Source of the DNA: Marsupella aquatica | Lineage: Eukaryota; Marchantiophyta | Assembly (NCBI GenBank): GCA_973895155.1 | Contig: OZ316893.1 | Location: forward strand, 17,732,001-17,796,000 | Reading direction: 5' to 3' | DNA: 64,000 bases | In this document: piece after piece, positions 1 to 10,204 of the stretch | Layout: each line of letters opens with the position of its first letter | Position numbering within the stretch: the first letter of the stretch is position 1 | Notes under the pieces: generated by a model | Databases searched by the model: none | Told to the model about the DNA's origin: nothing | What the model saw: the letters and a program-made list of their open reading frames with translations, nothing else | Translations under genes and position numbers: made by a program

Positions 1-183
1 AGAAAGATTTACCAAATAAGTTGCAGTATTGACAACTTCTGCCCAAAATTTCTGTGGTAAACCTGATTGGCTCAGCATACTCTGTGATCGCTCCAATAAT
101 GTTCGATTGAGCCTCTCAGCGATACCATTCTGCTGCGAAGTATAAACTGTGGTGAGATGGCGAGTTATCCCCTGTTCTGCACA

Positions 184-388
184 GTTACATTGGCCTCTCC
201 ACATACTGTATTGCCCTGCAACACATACAAATTCTTCTGTCTGCTCCCCTTCAAAATCACTATCTTTCCCGACATGACTTGAAGTTCACCATCAATTACT
301 CGCCATTGATGACCATTTGTATCCAACACATCGAGTGAAATCAAATTCTTACGCATGCCAGGTACAAACCTGACTCCGGACACTGTGC
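184..388 (-). repeat. Misplaced 205-bp copy of the copia protease region
   Basis: This block is identical, as far as I can read, to 836-1040 (offset 652). It sits inside the integrase frame, replacing the stretch between the LRSDNGG motif (about 400) and the EQGI.RHLTT motif (about 170). Both copies begin at GTTACATTGGCC and end at CACTGTGC. It breaks the integrase. Confidence 0.85.
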
Positions 389-835
389 CGCACAATCCCC
401 GCCGTTGTCTGACCTTAGACTCTTCACCCTTGTATCCAAAGACTTAATAGTGTTTTCTGTCTGATTCTCCACTTGGGCCTTCCACTTTGTAAAAATGGAT
501 AAGACATCAGACTTATGCGTCATGAAATAAATCCATGTACAAATCTTGAGTAATCGTCAATAAAGGATACATAGTACAATTTTCCAGAATGTGAGGGAGT
601 CGGGGATGGTCCCCACACGTTACTATGTATGTACTCAAGAACCGCTTTGGAACGATGAGTTCCAACACCGAAAGCACGACGATGCTGCTTTCCAAAAATG
701 CAATGCTCACAAAAATTCAATTTACAAGACTGCAAATCAAAAATGAGCCCATTCTTCCACAAGATAGCCAAAACCTTCTCACTCATGTGGCCTAGCCGTG
801 AATGCCACAGTTGAGTCATTTCCTTGTGAGACTTG

Positions 836-1040
836 GTTACATTGGCCTCTCCACATACTGTATTGCCCTGCAACACATACAAATTCTTCTGTCTGCTCCC
901 CTTCAAAATCACTATCTTTCCCGACATGACTTGAAGTTCACCATCAATTACTCGCCATTGATGACCATTTGTATCCAACACATCGAGTGAAATCAAATTC
1001 TTACGCATGCCAGGTACAAACCTGACTCCGGACACTGTGC
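836..1040 (-). repeat. Source copy of the duplicated copia protease segment
   Basis: The native copy, lying in frame between the protease and GAG-pre-integrase regions (residue motif GVRFVPGMRKNLIS). Identical to 184-388. Confidence 0.85.
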
Positions 1041-2345
1041 GCACAATGCCATCAAACATTTGAATCTTTACAGACCCAATACCCTCAACTCGACAGGAGT
1101 GATCATTTCCCATCAAAACTGAACCGTTTGACACAGAATAAGAATTGAAATACTCGCGAATATAACAAATATGAAAGGAGCAAGCACAATCAAGAATTCA
1201 CACATCATTTTCTCTCCTAGATGATGTGCACAGGGCATACTCCTGACTTCATAAAACATACTCATTGAGTAAATCAACTTCTCCATCAGCACTAGCCACA
1301 TTGGTTGATGAAGATTCAGCTGCCTTACCCTTACAATCCCTCTTAACGTGACCAACCTTGTGACACTTCCAGCAGACTACTGGCTTTCTCTCCTGGGACT
1401 TCCCCCTGGAAGCAAATCTTGTCATAGATTTACTTCGTCCCTTGCCATTCGTGCGCTGCTCGGGACACCGTTGTGACCTCCCACGATTCACATTCAAGGC
1501 AGCACCAGATGATGATGCTGTCTGGGCTTGACCCAACTTCTTCTGTGCATCATCTGACAGTAAAGAGCTTACCACCTCATCGTATGAAATAGACTTCAAG
1601 TCTCTATACAAGAGAACCTGCTTCAAACCCTGATAAGATGGGGGTAAGGAGCTGAGAAGAAGCAAGGCCTTGTCCTCATCTTTAACGCCCTTACCGAGAT
1701 ACTTTCAAATCTCCAAGATACCTGGAAATTGTCATCAAATTGTTAGTATTTGCAATACAAGTTCCAGCTTGTGTACAAGCACAAAAGGAGACCACACCAA
1801 GACTAGCCCAGGGAAAGCGAGCAACTGAGACTGAGAAGATTTCCACTCTAAGTGGGTCCATAGCTTTAGATCAGATTCAGATCAGCAGATCAACAAAACC
1901 TTCAGCCCAACACCACACTATGAGTCGAGTATGCATAGTCGTGGCAAAATGGAGCAGCAGATCAAAGCGACAAAAATGAGAGCATTGATCCAAACCAAAC
2001 CAAACCAAACCGGCTCTAAGGGCGAAGGGGCAAAGCAAAATGGTAGCTTCAAACGACAGCCTAAACAGTAGCCCCAATAGCCAACATTGCAACTCCATAT
2101 ATAGAGCTCATCCAAGCAGCACAACCAAGGAGAGGAGAAAACCATGATAGCAACACGAGAAGCAGATCAGATTGAGAAAGTTTGATTGAGAGCATTAGTT
2201 GAGACCACAAGTTGTCTTTTAAATACAACAACATCCAGGCAAGCTTGAGACATAACAAAGAGCATAACAATCTCAATCTGAGTTGAGCCAAGCTGCTAGT
2301 CCAACATACACACGCGAGCCGAACAATCTCTCTCAACTTGTCTTA

Positions 2346-2480
2346 ACCTCCTTCCCGCTCTCATATGAATGGTGTCTCTCTTTGTCTCCAAATGCCTTTG
2401 CCTATGCACCGTGCGTCCATCTATCCGTAAACACGCTCCCTATAGCTGCGCAAAGCCAATGAACGAGAGTGGGAAGGAGG
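2346..2480. mobile_element. Small fold-back MITE-like element
   Basis: Sixteen-base arms CCTCCTTCCCGCTCTC (2347-2362) and GAGAGTGGGAAGGAGG (2465-2480) are inverted repeats with one mismatch and enclose about 100 non-coding bases. The flanks read TTA(A) on the left and TTA on the right, as expected for a PIF/Harbinger-type TTA target duplication. It encodes nothing. Called from terminal structure only; other copies in the genome would be needed to prove mobility. Confidence 0.4.
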
Positions 2481-3734
2481 TTATTGAACCTTATATGGGC
2501 ATTCTTCTTGCTGGGTCCATACTTAAGCTACGCTTAGCTAGGTAGGCAAGGCACGGGCAGGGTCACCAAGCAGCAACAGCGAGAGTCACCAAGCAGCAAC
2601 AGCGAGAGTCACCAAGCAACAGCATCAAGAGCGCAACAACAGTGAGATTAATTGAGTCCAACAGCAGTTAGCGAGATGAGTTGAGTTGCTATCGAGTTCA
2701 GCTACAACATCACACATCACACATCATAGCAAGAGCTATGTTGCGATGGAATCTAGCCTCAACTTGATGGCTGGACTGCTATTAATCTGATATAGCAAGT
2801 TGACGTCCTCCAACAAGCAAGCACAAACCAAACTGGAAATCTAACATCTAGAGCATCAGCCACCAAGTGAGATCAAGTTGGAGAGCTAGCCAGACCCGAA
2901 TCAATCAATCCACGCGCATCGAGAGTGAGCTTTGAAAAAATGTGGAGGGCCTGGACCCAGAGCTCAGTAGCTCACAACTCTGGAGGGCCTAGACCCAACA
3001 ATGACCAGCGATGGCAGCGTCAGCTGAATCCCAAGCCCAGCTTGCGATACAACAGCGACAATACAGTAGCAATCAAGAGCATCAAGAGGTAGTAGTGACA
3101 TCGAGGCAGTAGTGAGAGCATTGGGGAGTTGGTAAAAAACTCTGATCAGCATAGCACCAAGCAGCAGCACATCAGATAGATCGAGAAGGAGCAACGGCAC
3201 ATCAGACAGATCAAGAACGAGCAGCAGCCCAGCACCACAACACCAGCTTCAGATCAGATCAGCTCATCCCAACACCACGACATCAGCTTCAGATCAGCAG
3301 ATCAACACCAGCCCAACACCACACCATGACATCAGCTGCATCCACCATCGATCAATTGAGAGAAAACAAGATAATAGACTTGTGCAGCTGCAGCATGAGA
3401 GCATGAGGCATGACCCATAACACATCCCAAGTATGAGGCCCCAGATCCAAGCACAAGCAAGAAAGCACAGCCCAAGTACAAGGCCCCAACCTTGAACAAT
3501 GATCAAAGCGAGTAGAGACTGAGCAATGCCAGCAACACATGAGAATGACAACACAAAATAATGGCCGACTGCACAACACATGAGCAGCATCACGAGTGAC
3601 AACAAAATGAGTGGCAACAACATCGAGCAACATCCCCAAAGCACGAGTAGCACAGCACATGAGCAATAACCCCAAAGCACCTCCGATCCCCACCACTCAA
3701 TCTTCCAACTTGATCGTGAGGTCCTTGCTGCCCC

Positions 3735-3742
3735 TATAAATA
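3735..3742 (+). promoter_or_regulatory. TATA-box-like motif
   Basis: A canonical TATAAATA in GC-rich context, followed by a purine/pyrimidine-mixed leader but no downstream gene in the next kilobase. Could be a relic LTR promoter; weak. Confidence 0.2.
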
Positions 3743-5260
3743 CATTGTTGGGCTCTGCCCTACCAATGTACATTTTTGAAAAATGGTGCTTTGCATACCT
3801 AGTGCCTTGGATACCAGACTAGCTACTGCCTTGGATACCCCAAGGATACCCCTTCTCCTGCATCTGATACCCATTAGTTACATAGACTTTGAACCAAGAA
3901 TGATAGCATGACATCATGGCAACGGCTACATTGGATCCCCTCTGCCCTTGCTGTCTCTATGTGTCTGACTTGTGCTCCAACGTTTCGTTCCCGGTCATAT
4001 CAATTCCCAGCCTGGTCAAATTAAGTCCTAAATACACTCAACTACCATGCTCTATTTTTGTCATAAAATGTGTATTCAATACGACAGAATAGGCGTGGAT
4101 TAGGATGAACATGCTATATTGGCTAGTTGCATTTTTAGGGACTCCATATTTTGTTATTTTTAAATTGTTGTTTCCAATAAACCCTCAAAAACCCATGGGA
4201 AGGGGGGCCTCGATAGTGTATGCTTAAAGAGAGCAAAGAGAGTCCTCATTTGTCTCTTATTTTAGGGACTCCTGCTATTTGACTCCCACATCATTATGTC
4301 CTCTTTAAGTGAGTCGGTATCCTTCAGAGAAACTAGTTGTGCTATCTCCGTGTGTCTTTGCCATTGACCTGCTTCTTAGCCATCTTCCAAAGCCTTTTCA
4401 TTAGCTTTACCTTGTTCTTCTTCTTTCTCTCTACCTCATGGACAATATGAGAAGTCGACTATGCTCTAATGCTTGCTTGATCTTTATTGGTATGGACTCA
4501 AGCTCCCCAGGAATGATCGTGAATAAGAAATCTTGATCGCCTTACTTATGAACCCTGTTGTAGACTTAGCATAATTAGAAGGCTAACCAATCTAACCATA
4601 CATCATCCCAAGAATGGTCTAAGCATCGGACTTCTCCTCAACCAAATTCTTCCTCCCTTTGAATATCCTCCAACCAGGGTCCTCCCAACAGATCCTTCTC
4701 CATCTCTGCATCTGGTCCTGGATATTGGTCTTGCTCCTCCTCCCTTCGGTCTACTTCTATGAAGCCACAGCCTACTACTTGTCTATCAATCCTCGTGTGA
4801 TGCCCTGTTGGGGATCACTATTAGAATAAATATCATGGGTATATATCCTTAATTGTATGCATACTAGTTGAGATAGGTAACATCATCAGTTATCAGTGAC
4901 TGATAACTGATATCAATCACTAATATCAGTGAAGGGTCCATAGTGAGGGGATGTGGGCGAGGTCGCTGACATTGGCAAGGATATATCGCCAAACTCACCA
5001 ACATTGTAAAATCATTTTTGTGGAGCTTATATGTGATTTTTGTACACTTTAATGCGACAAAAAAGAATATCAGCGAGATAGCCGACTTGATCTTTACTAG
5101 AAAATATTGGAAATTCATACATTGTCATTCCTTGGTGGGTTAGACACTACTCTTGGTTGTTCCGTCATGGGAAAAGCTCTCGACGAGGGTCGCCGACTTC
5201 ACTAAGCTACCTGCTCAAAACTAAGCTACTTTCTCAAAACCACAAAATGTGTCTAACCTT

Positions 5261-5409
5261 GTTTCCTCTTCTCTGTCAAGAGCTGAGGAGCTTCATTATC
5301 TGGTAACGCAATCAACATGACGATGGGATGCTTCCTGGAATGATCTCGTTTCCTCTTTTCTGTCAAGTGCTGAGAAGCTTCATTATCAGGTAACGCGATC
5401 GACATTACA
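5261..5409 (+). repeat. Tandem duplication, 87-bp period
   Basis: Starts of the two units at 5261 and 5348 share GTTTCCTCTT.TCTGTCAAG and CTTCATTATC.GGTAACGC. A third partial start lies near 5430. Non-coding. Confidence 0.6.
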
Positions 5410-6018
5410 ATTGCTTCCTTGGCCAACCTTGTTTCCTCTTCTGTGGGACAATGGGTGTGTGCCTATCTTGGACACCGATCATAGACTCCAGTCCGGCCAT
5501 GGTTGACACTCCTATAATTGGTGATCCAAAAATAGTCTCAAGAGCTTGGATATGGCTACTCCTTGGGCGCCTCCATTTCCTTCCTGAAGAGGTGCTCTCC
5601 CCTGATGAGAAAGAATGGGGAAAATGTGAGGGCGCACTGCGCTGCCACATTGCCTTCACCTCCATCTTTGTTTGCGCCATGTTTACAAGGACTTTGATAA
5701 CAATGATTCTGGTATGGAATGACTGATTCACATACTTCATATATCCAATGTCCGCTCATATATCACACCAAATGTGTACAAACAAAGATCGGGCAGAAAG
5801 CAATCATCGTATAACGGGTACATGTCTAATTATTCACGTCCATGTCAGGTCCCGTCAACACTATCAAGTCCGTGTTGAGGTGACCTGCAATGGTTGAGAC
5901 AATCATCAACATTACCCCTAATGATTCAACAATCATTGGTATCCTACCATATTCAAGTCAACCCTCGTAATAACGACTACATGTCTTCGGCCAATGCAAA
6001 TGAGTTTATGGTGATTTG

Positions 6019-6250
6019 ACCTCTAACGGTCATAGATGTTTTAACCATCATGATTAGTTTTTGGGACTATACAAGCGCTTTGTCATCCTCACGCCATTGT
6101 ACGTCATCCCATGTCGGCAAGGGTCTATGAGATTGGAGGCCAGTGAAGTGAGAGGGTCTCCAAGTTTTGGCGGTGTTTTATTGACCTCTAACGGTCAAAC
6201 CTTTTTTACCATCATGATTAGTTTTTGGGATTATAGTACAAGCACTTCAT
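6019..6250 (+). repeat. Tandem duplication, 163-bp period
   Basis: GACCTCTAACGGTCA followed by ACCATCATGATTAGTTTTT occurs at 6019 and again at 6182. The interval carries the CGGCAAGGGTCT motif of the surrounding terrain. Confidence 0.6.
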
Positions 6251-6360
6251 CATCGTCACTCTACTATAGGCTTTGCATGCACATTTGGGTATTCATCATT
6301 GTATTTTGGCAAGGGTCTCTGACATCATTTGAAACGGAATATTGTTAATTCCATCTTGGA

Positions 6361-6690
6361 GAGGGTCTCTGAGAGACAAGGTGTATGTTGTAGCTAACCT
6401 TTAAAATTGTTATTTAAGAGGATCAACAAGTTGTGTCGTCTGACCAAAGTACATCATCCCATGTCAAAGAGGGTCTCTGAGAGACACGGTGTATGTTGTA
6501 GCTAACCTTTAAAATTGTTATTTAAGAGGGTCAACAAGTTGTGTCGTCTGACCAAAGTACATCATCCCATGTCAAAGAGGGTCTCTGAGAGACACGGTGT
6601 ATGTTGTAGCTAATCTTTAAAATTGTTAAGAGGGTCAACAAGTTGTGTTGTCTGACCAAACTGCGTCATCTCATGTCAGAGAGGGACTCT
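6361..6690 (+). repeat. 108-bp tandem repeat, three copies plus a fourth start
   Basis: Units start with GAGGGTCTCTGAGAGACA at 6361, 6469 and 6577; a diverged start lies at 6681. Each contains GTATGTTGTAGCTAA and CAAGTTGTGT. The same unit reappears right of the CACTA at about 54508-54600 and 54918-55010, which ties the two flanks together. Confidence 0.75.
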
Positions 6691-7327
6691 GAGAGACACA
6701 TTGTGTTGTCTAGCAAAAGTACGTCATCCCATGTTGGCAAGGGTCTCTAAGATTGGAGGCTATCGTAAAGTTCTATTGTCACCTAGAGCAATCTGAGGCA
6801 CACAAGCATATCTCAAAGAGGGCCTCCGAGATCTGGCCAACAATCATCTTAGAGACCCTCGCCAAGTTTTGCATGTCGGCAAGGTGGTCAACATTGGCGA
6901 TCTGAAGTACGCCAGCATATCTCGGAGAAGGCCGCCAAGATCTGGCCAACAATCATCTCAGAGTCCCTCGTCGAGTTTGCATGTCAGCGAGGTGGTCAAC
7001 TTTGGCGATCTAATGTACGTTAAGCAATCTAACGTATGTCAGCATATCTTGGAGAAGGCCGCCAAGATCTGGCCAAGATTCATCTCAGAGACCCAAGCCA
7101 AGTTTTGAATGTCGGCGAGGTAGTCGACATTGAAAAAACACCGTGCCATACATGTTTGTCGTGCAAATGTCAAGTAATTTATTAATCACAAACTTGTACA
7201 AAATTTTGTCCATGTTACTAAATCTGAACCAAAACTACCATGTGAGGATAAATGATTCTAAACTAAACCTAAACCAACATGGCGGCCAACCAACCGCTTC
7301 CTAAAATGGACCCTAAACCCTAAATGA

Positions 7328-8110
7328 TCAAATATCATCACTATGAAGCCCGTACCCACTATCGGGATTATTGCTCTCCCAACCCGCTACATTGTCACAC
7401 CACAACAATGTGTTTAGCCTGTTCTCCACCCATAGCTTGACCCTTCCAAGCTCATCCTCATTAAAGAAATTGTCATACAGATCCCTCTCATATCTCTCCG
7501 TCCTCCACACATAATATGCCACCCAAGACTTTAATGATATAGGTGACATCATGGCAAGGGCATCAATAGGAAGAATTTGATGCAATAGGACTTGGAATGT
7601 GGACACGGTTGAGTGTCGAGTCCAATATCAATCTTCAAATATGCTTTCCACAATGTCCAGCAACACTTTTATGGCTGCCCATCCCTTTGAGCGAGTCATT
7701 AGGAATCTCCATTACTTTTCCTACTAACTCTCAACAATACACCCATGTTGTTGATTGTGTTGAATGTAGCATCATCATCTCTGCCATGAGCATTTGCACA
7801 TTCAAATTTGTTTCAAAGTAGAGGCCAAATGTGTCCCTCCATCAGATCATCCGGGAGGCCGGGGATGAGACTCTACTTTTGGGCTTCCTGACTGCGCAAT
7901 GGATAACGTATAGGCTCCCAACCAGAACTCCATATTGACAACTTATCAGAAAGAGCTATCAATTTTAGCTCAGTAATGGTCATCCTAAACTTCTCAAGCC
8001 GTGCAGTGCACTTCTCATGATAACACCTTTGTGCATTGGATCCTTCCATGTTGAACAAGAGAACAGAGTCAAGTGGAGACCTCCATGATAATGCAACCAA
8101 AGAGTAAATA
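7328..8110 (-). pseudogene. Possible F-box-type gene remnant, copy 1
   Basis: On the minus strand, around 7870-7820, the peptide LIPGLPDDLMEGHIWPL appears. LIPGLPDD is a usual start of plant F-box (F-box/Kelch) domains. An open stretch precedes it (8100-7873) and another follows (7606-7328, with YYVWRTERYERDLYDNF), separated by frameshifts and stops. A related fragment with LIPGLPDDLVELHIWP lies at 9160-9110, so two diverged copies are in tandem. F-box identity rests on this short motif; the remainder is not recognised. Both copies are clearly broken. Confidence 0.35.
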
Positions 8111-8694
8111 GTGATATATATGGATGATTGACCTCACACATTTTGCCCAAAACTTATGGTTTTATTGCTAGGAGCAGATGAACTAAAAAAAATGTCTAAA
8201 TATTATGGGATGAGGTGTTCGACATATTACAGGGTCTTCTATATGTTCTCCATCTCAAAGAGGATCTCTGAGATTTTGCGGATTGTGCCCGCCAACACAA
8301 TAGACTTATCTCAGAGACTCTTGCCGACTTCACGAGGACAAAAGTGATGGTAAACAACCTCTCCAAGACACATCTTAGAGACTCTCGCCAACATGAGAAG
8401 GACAATTGTGTATTGCTATGTATGTCAAAGAGGTCACCAACATAACAAGAACACAACATTGAGATTCCGCTCAAATAACGTCAAAACTTTTACTGTTCAA
8501 AATTTATCGTACAAAATTGTTCTAATTGTTCTATTATGCTAAAATTATAACAAGATACACTACATCAATCTCATGCAGGCTGGTATTTGACATGACATTC
8601 AATGTGGGCAAACAACTTTCACATTGGTGCTCAGTCAATTCGGCTAAAAATTGTCACAATTAACATGAAGACTATTATCAAGTTTTTCTTGAAC

Positions 8695-9331
8695 CTATTC
8701 AATATACCAATTATGAACACGAGTCCCTTTCCAAGACTCTACTCGCGCTTTCTCAACACCATATATCAAGAGGTAGTAGTCCACTTCCTCTGAAGCACAT
8801 AACAACCAGGAATTGATCCTTCCATTTAAGATACTATCATAAAATTGACTCCAAACATCAATCGGTGGGAATGCTCTCATTGAATCTCGAAAGAACAAAG
8901 GGGTCATTGTAGCCCATCTTACATGAAAAAATGCTATAGTTGTAGTTATTGTAGCCCATAGTATGGAGTTTGTTATCAAATGTCTCCATTTCCTGTTGAT
9001 AAGCGCAATTGATCGCACCGTCAGGAAGAGAGTCTTCACTAGATGATGACAATCCCAAACTGGATCCAAAACCACGATACCTTCGAGCATTGATCAAATT
9101 TGGGGCCAGATGTGCAACTCCACAAGATCATCAGGCAATCCTGGAATCAAGTTACTCACTGAAGGGTGACATCGTAGGGGATAACAAGGATTCCAAATGT
9201 GAGCATGGTCTTATTCCTTACTAGCCAAAAGCATCCGCAATTCCAATCTAAGCTTTTGTTGTGTCCTATTGATGAAAAGCTCACGTCCGCCTGCGTCGGG
9301 ATCCATAGTAAGTTTGTAACAAAGCAACATG
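8695..9331 (-). pseudogene. Possible F-box-type gene remnant, copy 2, cut by CACTA
   Basis: The minus strand near 9160-9110 reads LIPGLPDDLVELHIWP, followed after a frame break by ALINRKWRHLITNSILW, which fits the second half of an F-box (hydrophobic, K/R-W-R, L..S..LW). An open stretch continues to 8695. The upstream part of this copy would lie across position 9331, exactly where the CACTA element begins, so the insertion removed its 5' end. Aligns with the remnant at 7330-8110. Confidence 0.35.
9329..9331. other. CACTA target-site duplication (left), ATG
   Basis: The bases ATG precede the CACTAG terminus and recur directly after the right terminus at 45496-45498. A 3-bp TSD is diagnostic of CACTA (En/Spm) elements. 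Confidence 0.85.
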
Positions 9332-9370
9332 CACTAGAAGACAACAGGGCCCTTTATGACCAATCACCCA
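9332..9370 (+). repeat. CACTA left terminal inverted repeat
   Basis: Starts CACTAGAAGACAA, then TTTATGACCAA and AATGACGG. Pairs with 45457-45495 in inverse orientation. The outer 13 bp match best; inner similarity is gapped. Confidence 0.8.
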
Positions 9371-9696
9371 ATGACGGAGATGAATAAATGACCAAAATTT
9401 CTAATGACACAAAAAGAATGACAGGGGAATGACTGTCCACAATGACCAATAGACCGAAATGATAAAATGTTAACTTTTGCGTCATTTTGTATAATGTCTG
9501 TAATGACTGATGCGACCAAAATGACCCAATTTCCTTAAATGGTCAATTTAGATACATGTCCTAAATAACGTAAATAATAACAACAATGATAAATCAGTGT
9601 TTAGCAACATTATAGTCACTCTGGACAACGGTGATAAATGACAAAAAATGTATTACCGTCATTTTAACCAACGGTGTTAAATGACGGTAATATACG

Positions 9697-10105
9697 GTCA
9701 ATCTGAAAATGAGAATATATCATTGTTTACAACAATATATTGTCATTATGGATTTCTCCCATAAATGACTAACTCTAGGGTCAATCTTGAAATTAGGACA
9801 TATCAATGTTTACAAGAACATACCTTATGGACTTCTCTCATAAATGACTAACTCTAGGGTCAATCTTAAAATTAGGACATATCAGTGTTTACAAGAACAT
9901 ACCGTCATTATGGACTTCTCTCATAAATGACTAACTCTAGAGTCAATCTTAAATTAGGATATATCGGTGTTTACAACAACATATTTTCATTATGGACTTG
10001 TCGCATAAATGACTAAATATAGGGTCAATCTAAAAATCACGATATATCAATGTTTACAATAACATACAGTCATTATGGACTTATTGCATAAATGACTACT
10101 TATAG
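9697..10105 (+). repeat. 82-bp tandem array in CACTA subterminal region
   Basis: Five units starting GTCAATCT at 9697, 9780, 9859, 9942 and 10024. Each contains ACATATCA.TGTTTACAA, a GTCATTATGGA block and ATAAATGACTAA. The AATGAC/GTCATT hexamers are the likely transposase-binding type repeats expected in CACTA subterminal DNA. Confidence 0.75.
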
Positions 10106-10204
10106 AGTCATTAAAGAACCCAAGAGATATGAAAATTAAAATACTCAATAGTCATTCCAGACACCGGTCATAATTGTAGAGTCATTGATATAGTTGATAA
10201 CCTT

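Larger units (their letters stand above)
1..1740 (-). pseudogene. Decayed Ty1/copia gag-PR-IN remnant
   Basis: Read on the minus strand this is a copia polyprotein in order. The Gag C-terminus (about 1700-1250) has a CCHC knuckle (CWKCHKVGHVKRDC). A protease-like start follows near 1190 with ILDCACSFHIC where copia usually has WILDSG; Trp is now a stop and the active-site Ser-Gly is lost. Then come the GAG-pre-integrase region (HSRLGHMSEK, CEHCIFGKQ), the integrase core start (FIDDYSR, about 540) and the integrase end near 1-170 (YTSQQNGIAERLNRT). No RT or RNase H is present; they would lie left of the window. Frameshifts (about 1690), stops (about 1190, 523) and a misplaced protease segment show it cannot make a working polyprotein. 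It is a fragment of an old insertion; no LTR was identified. Confidence 0.88.
1741..5150. other. Non-coding stretch without recognisable gene
   Basis: I see no convincing gene in this 3.4 kb. Positions 2550-3340 are built from imperfect short repeats rich in CAGCAAC/AGCAG and CAGCTTCAGATCAG, including a 23-bp unit (GCAACAGCGAGAGTCACCAA) repeated near 2568-2625. Positions 3780-5150 are ordinary AT-rich sequence. The region could include decayed copia leader or LTR sequence, but no paired LTR, TSD or convincing primer-binding site was found. Confidence 0.5.
5150..9331. repeat. Left part of a GGGTCTC-motif repeat terrain
   Basis: The motif GGCGAGGGTCTCTGAGAT and its complement ATCTCAGAGACCCTCGCC recur with small changes, for example near 5176, 6120, 6308, 6735, 6818, 6845, 6955, 7080, 8255, 8310 and 8372. 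The same motif family is dense right of the CACTA insertion (45683-45790, 53775-55540 and inside an intron near 58600-58790). The two blocks read as one region split by the CACTA element. Dense short motifs in both orientations resemble subterminal repeats of a DNA transposon, but I could not find its ends. Confidence 0.55.

Noticed and set aside
3868-3890. A TGGGTATCAGATGC stretch (minus strand) as a copia primer-binding site
   Set aside because: It differs from the usual initiator-tRNA-Met site and is not adjacent to a TG..CA LTR border; over 2 kb separate it from the copia gag.
1740-4000. Hydrophobic leucine/cysteine-rich frames on the minus strand as membrane proteins
   Set aside because: They are translations of CAGCAAC-type simple repeats and overlap each other in different frames.
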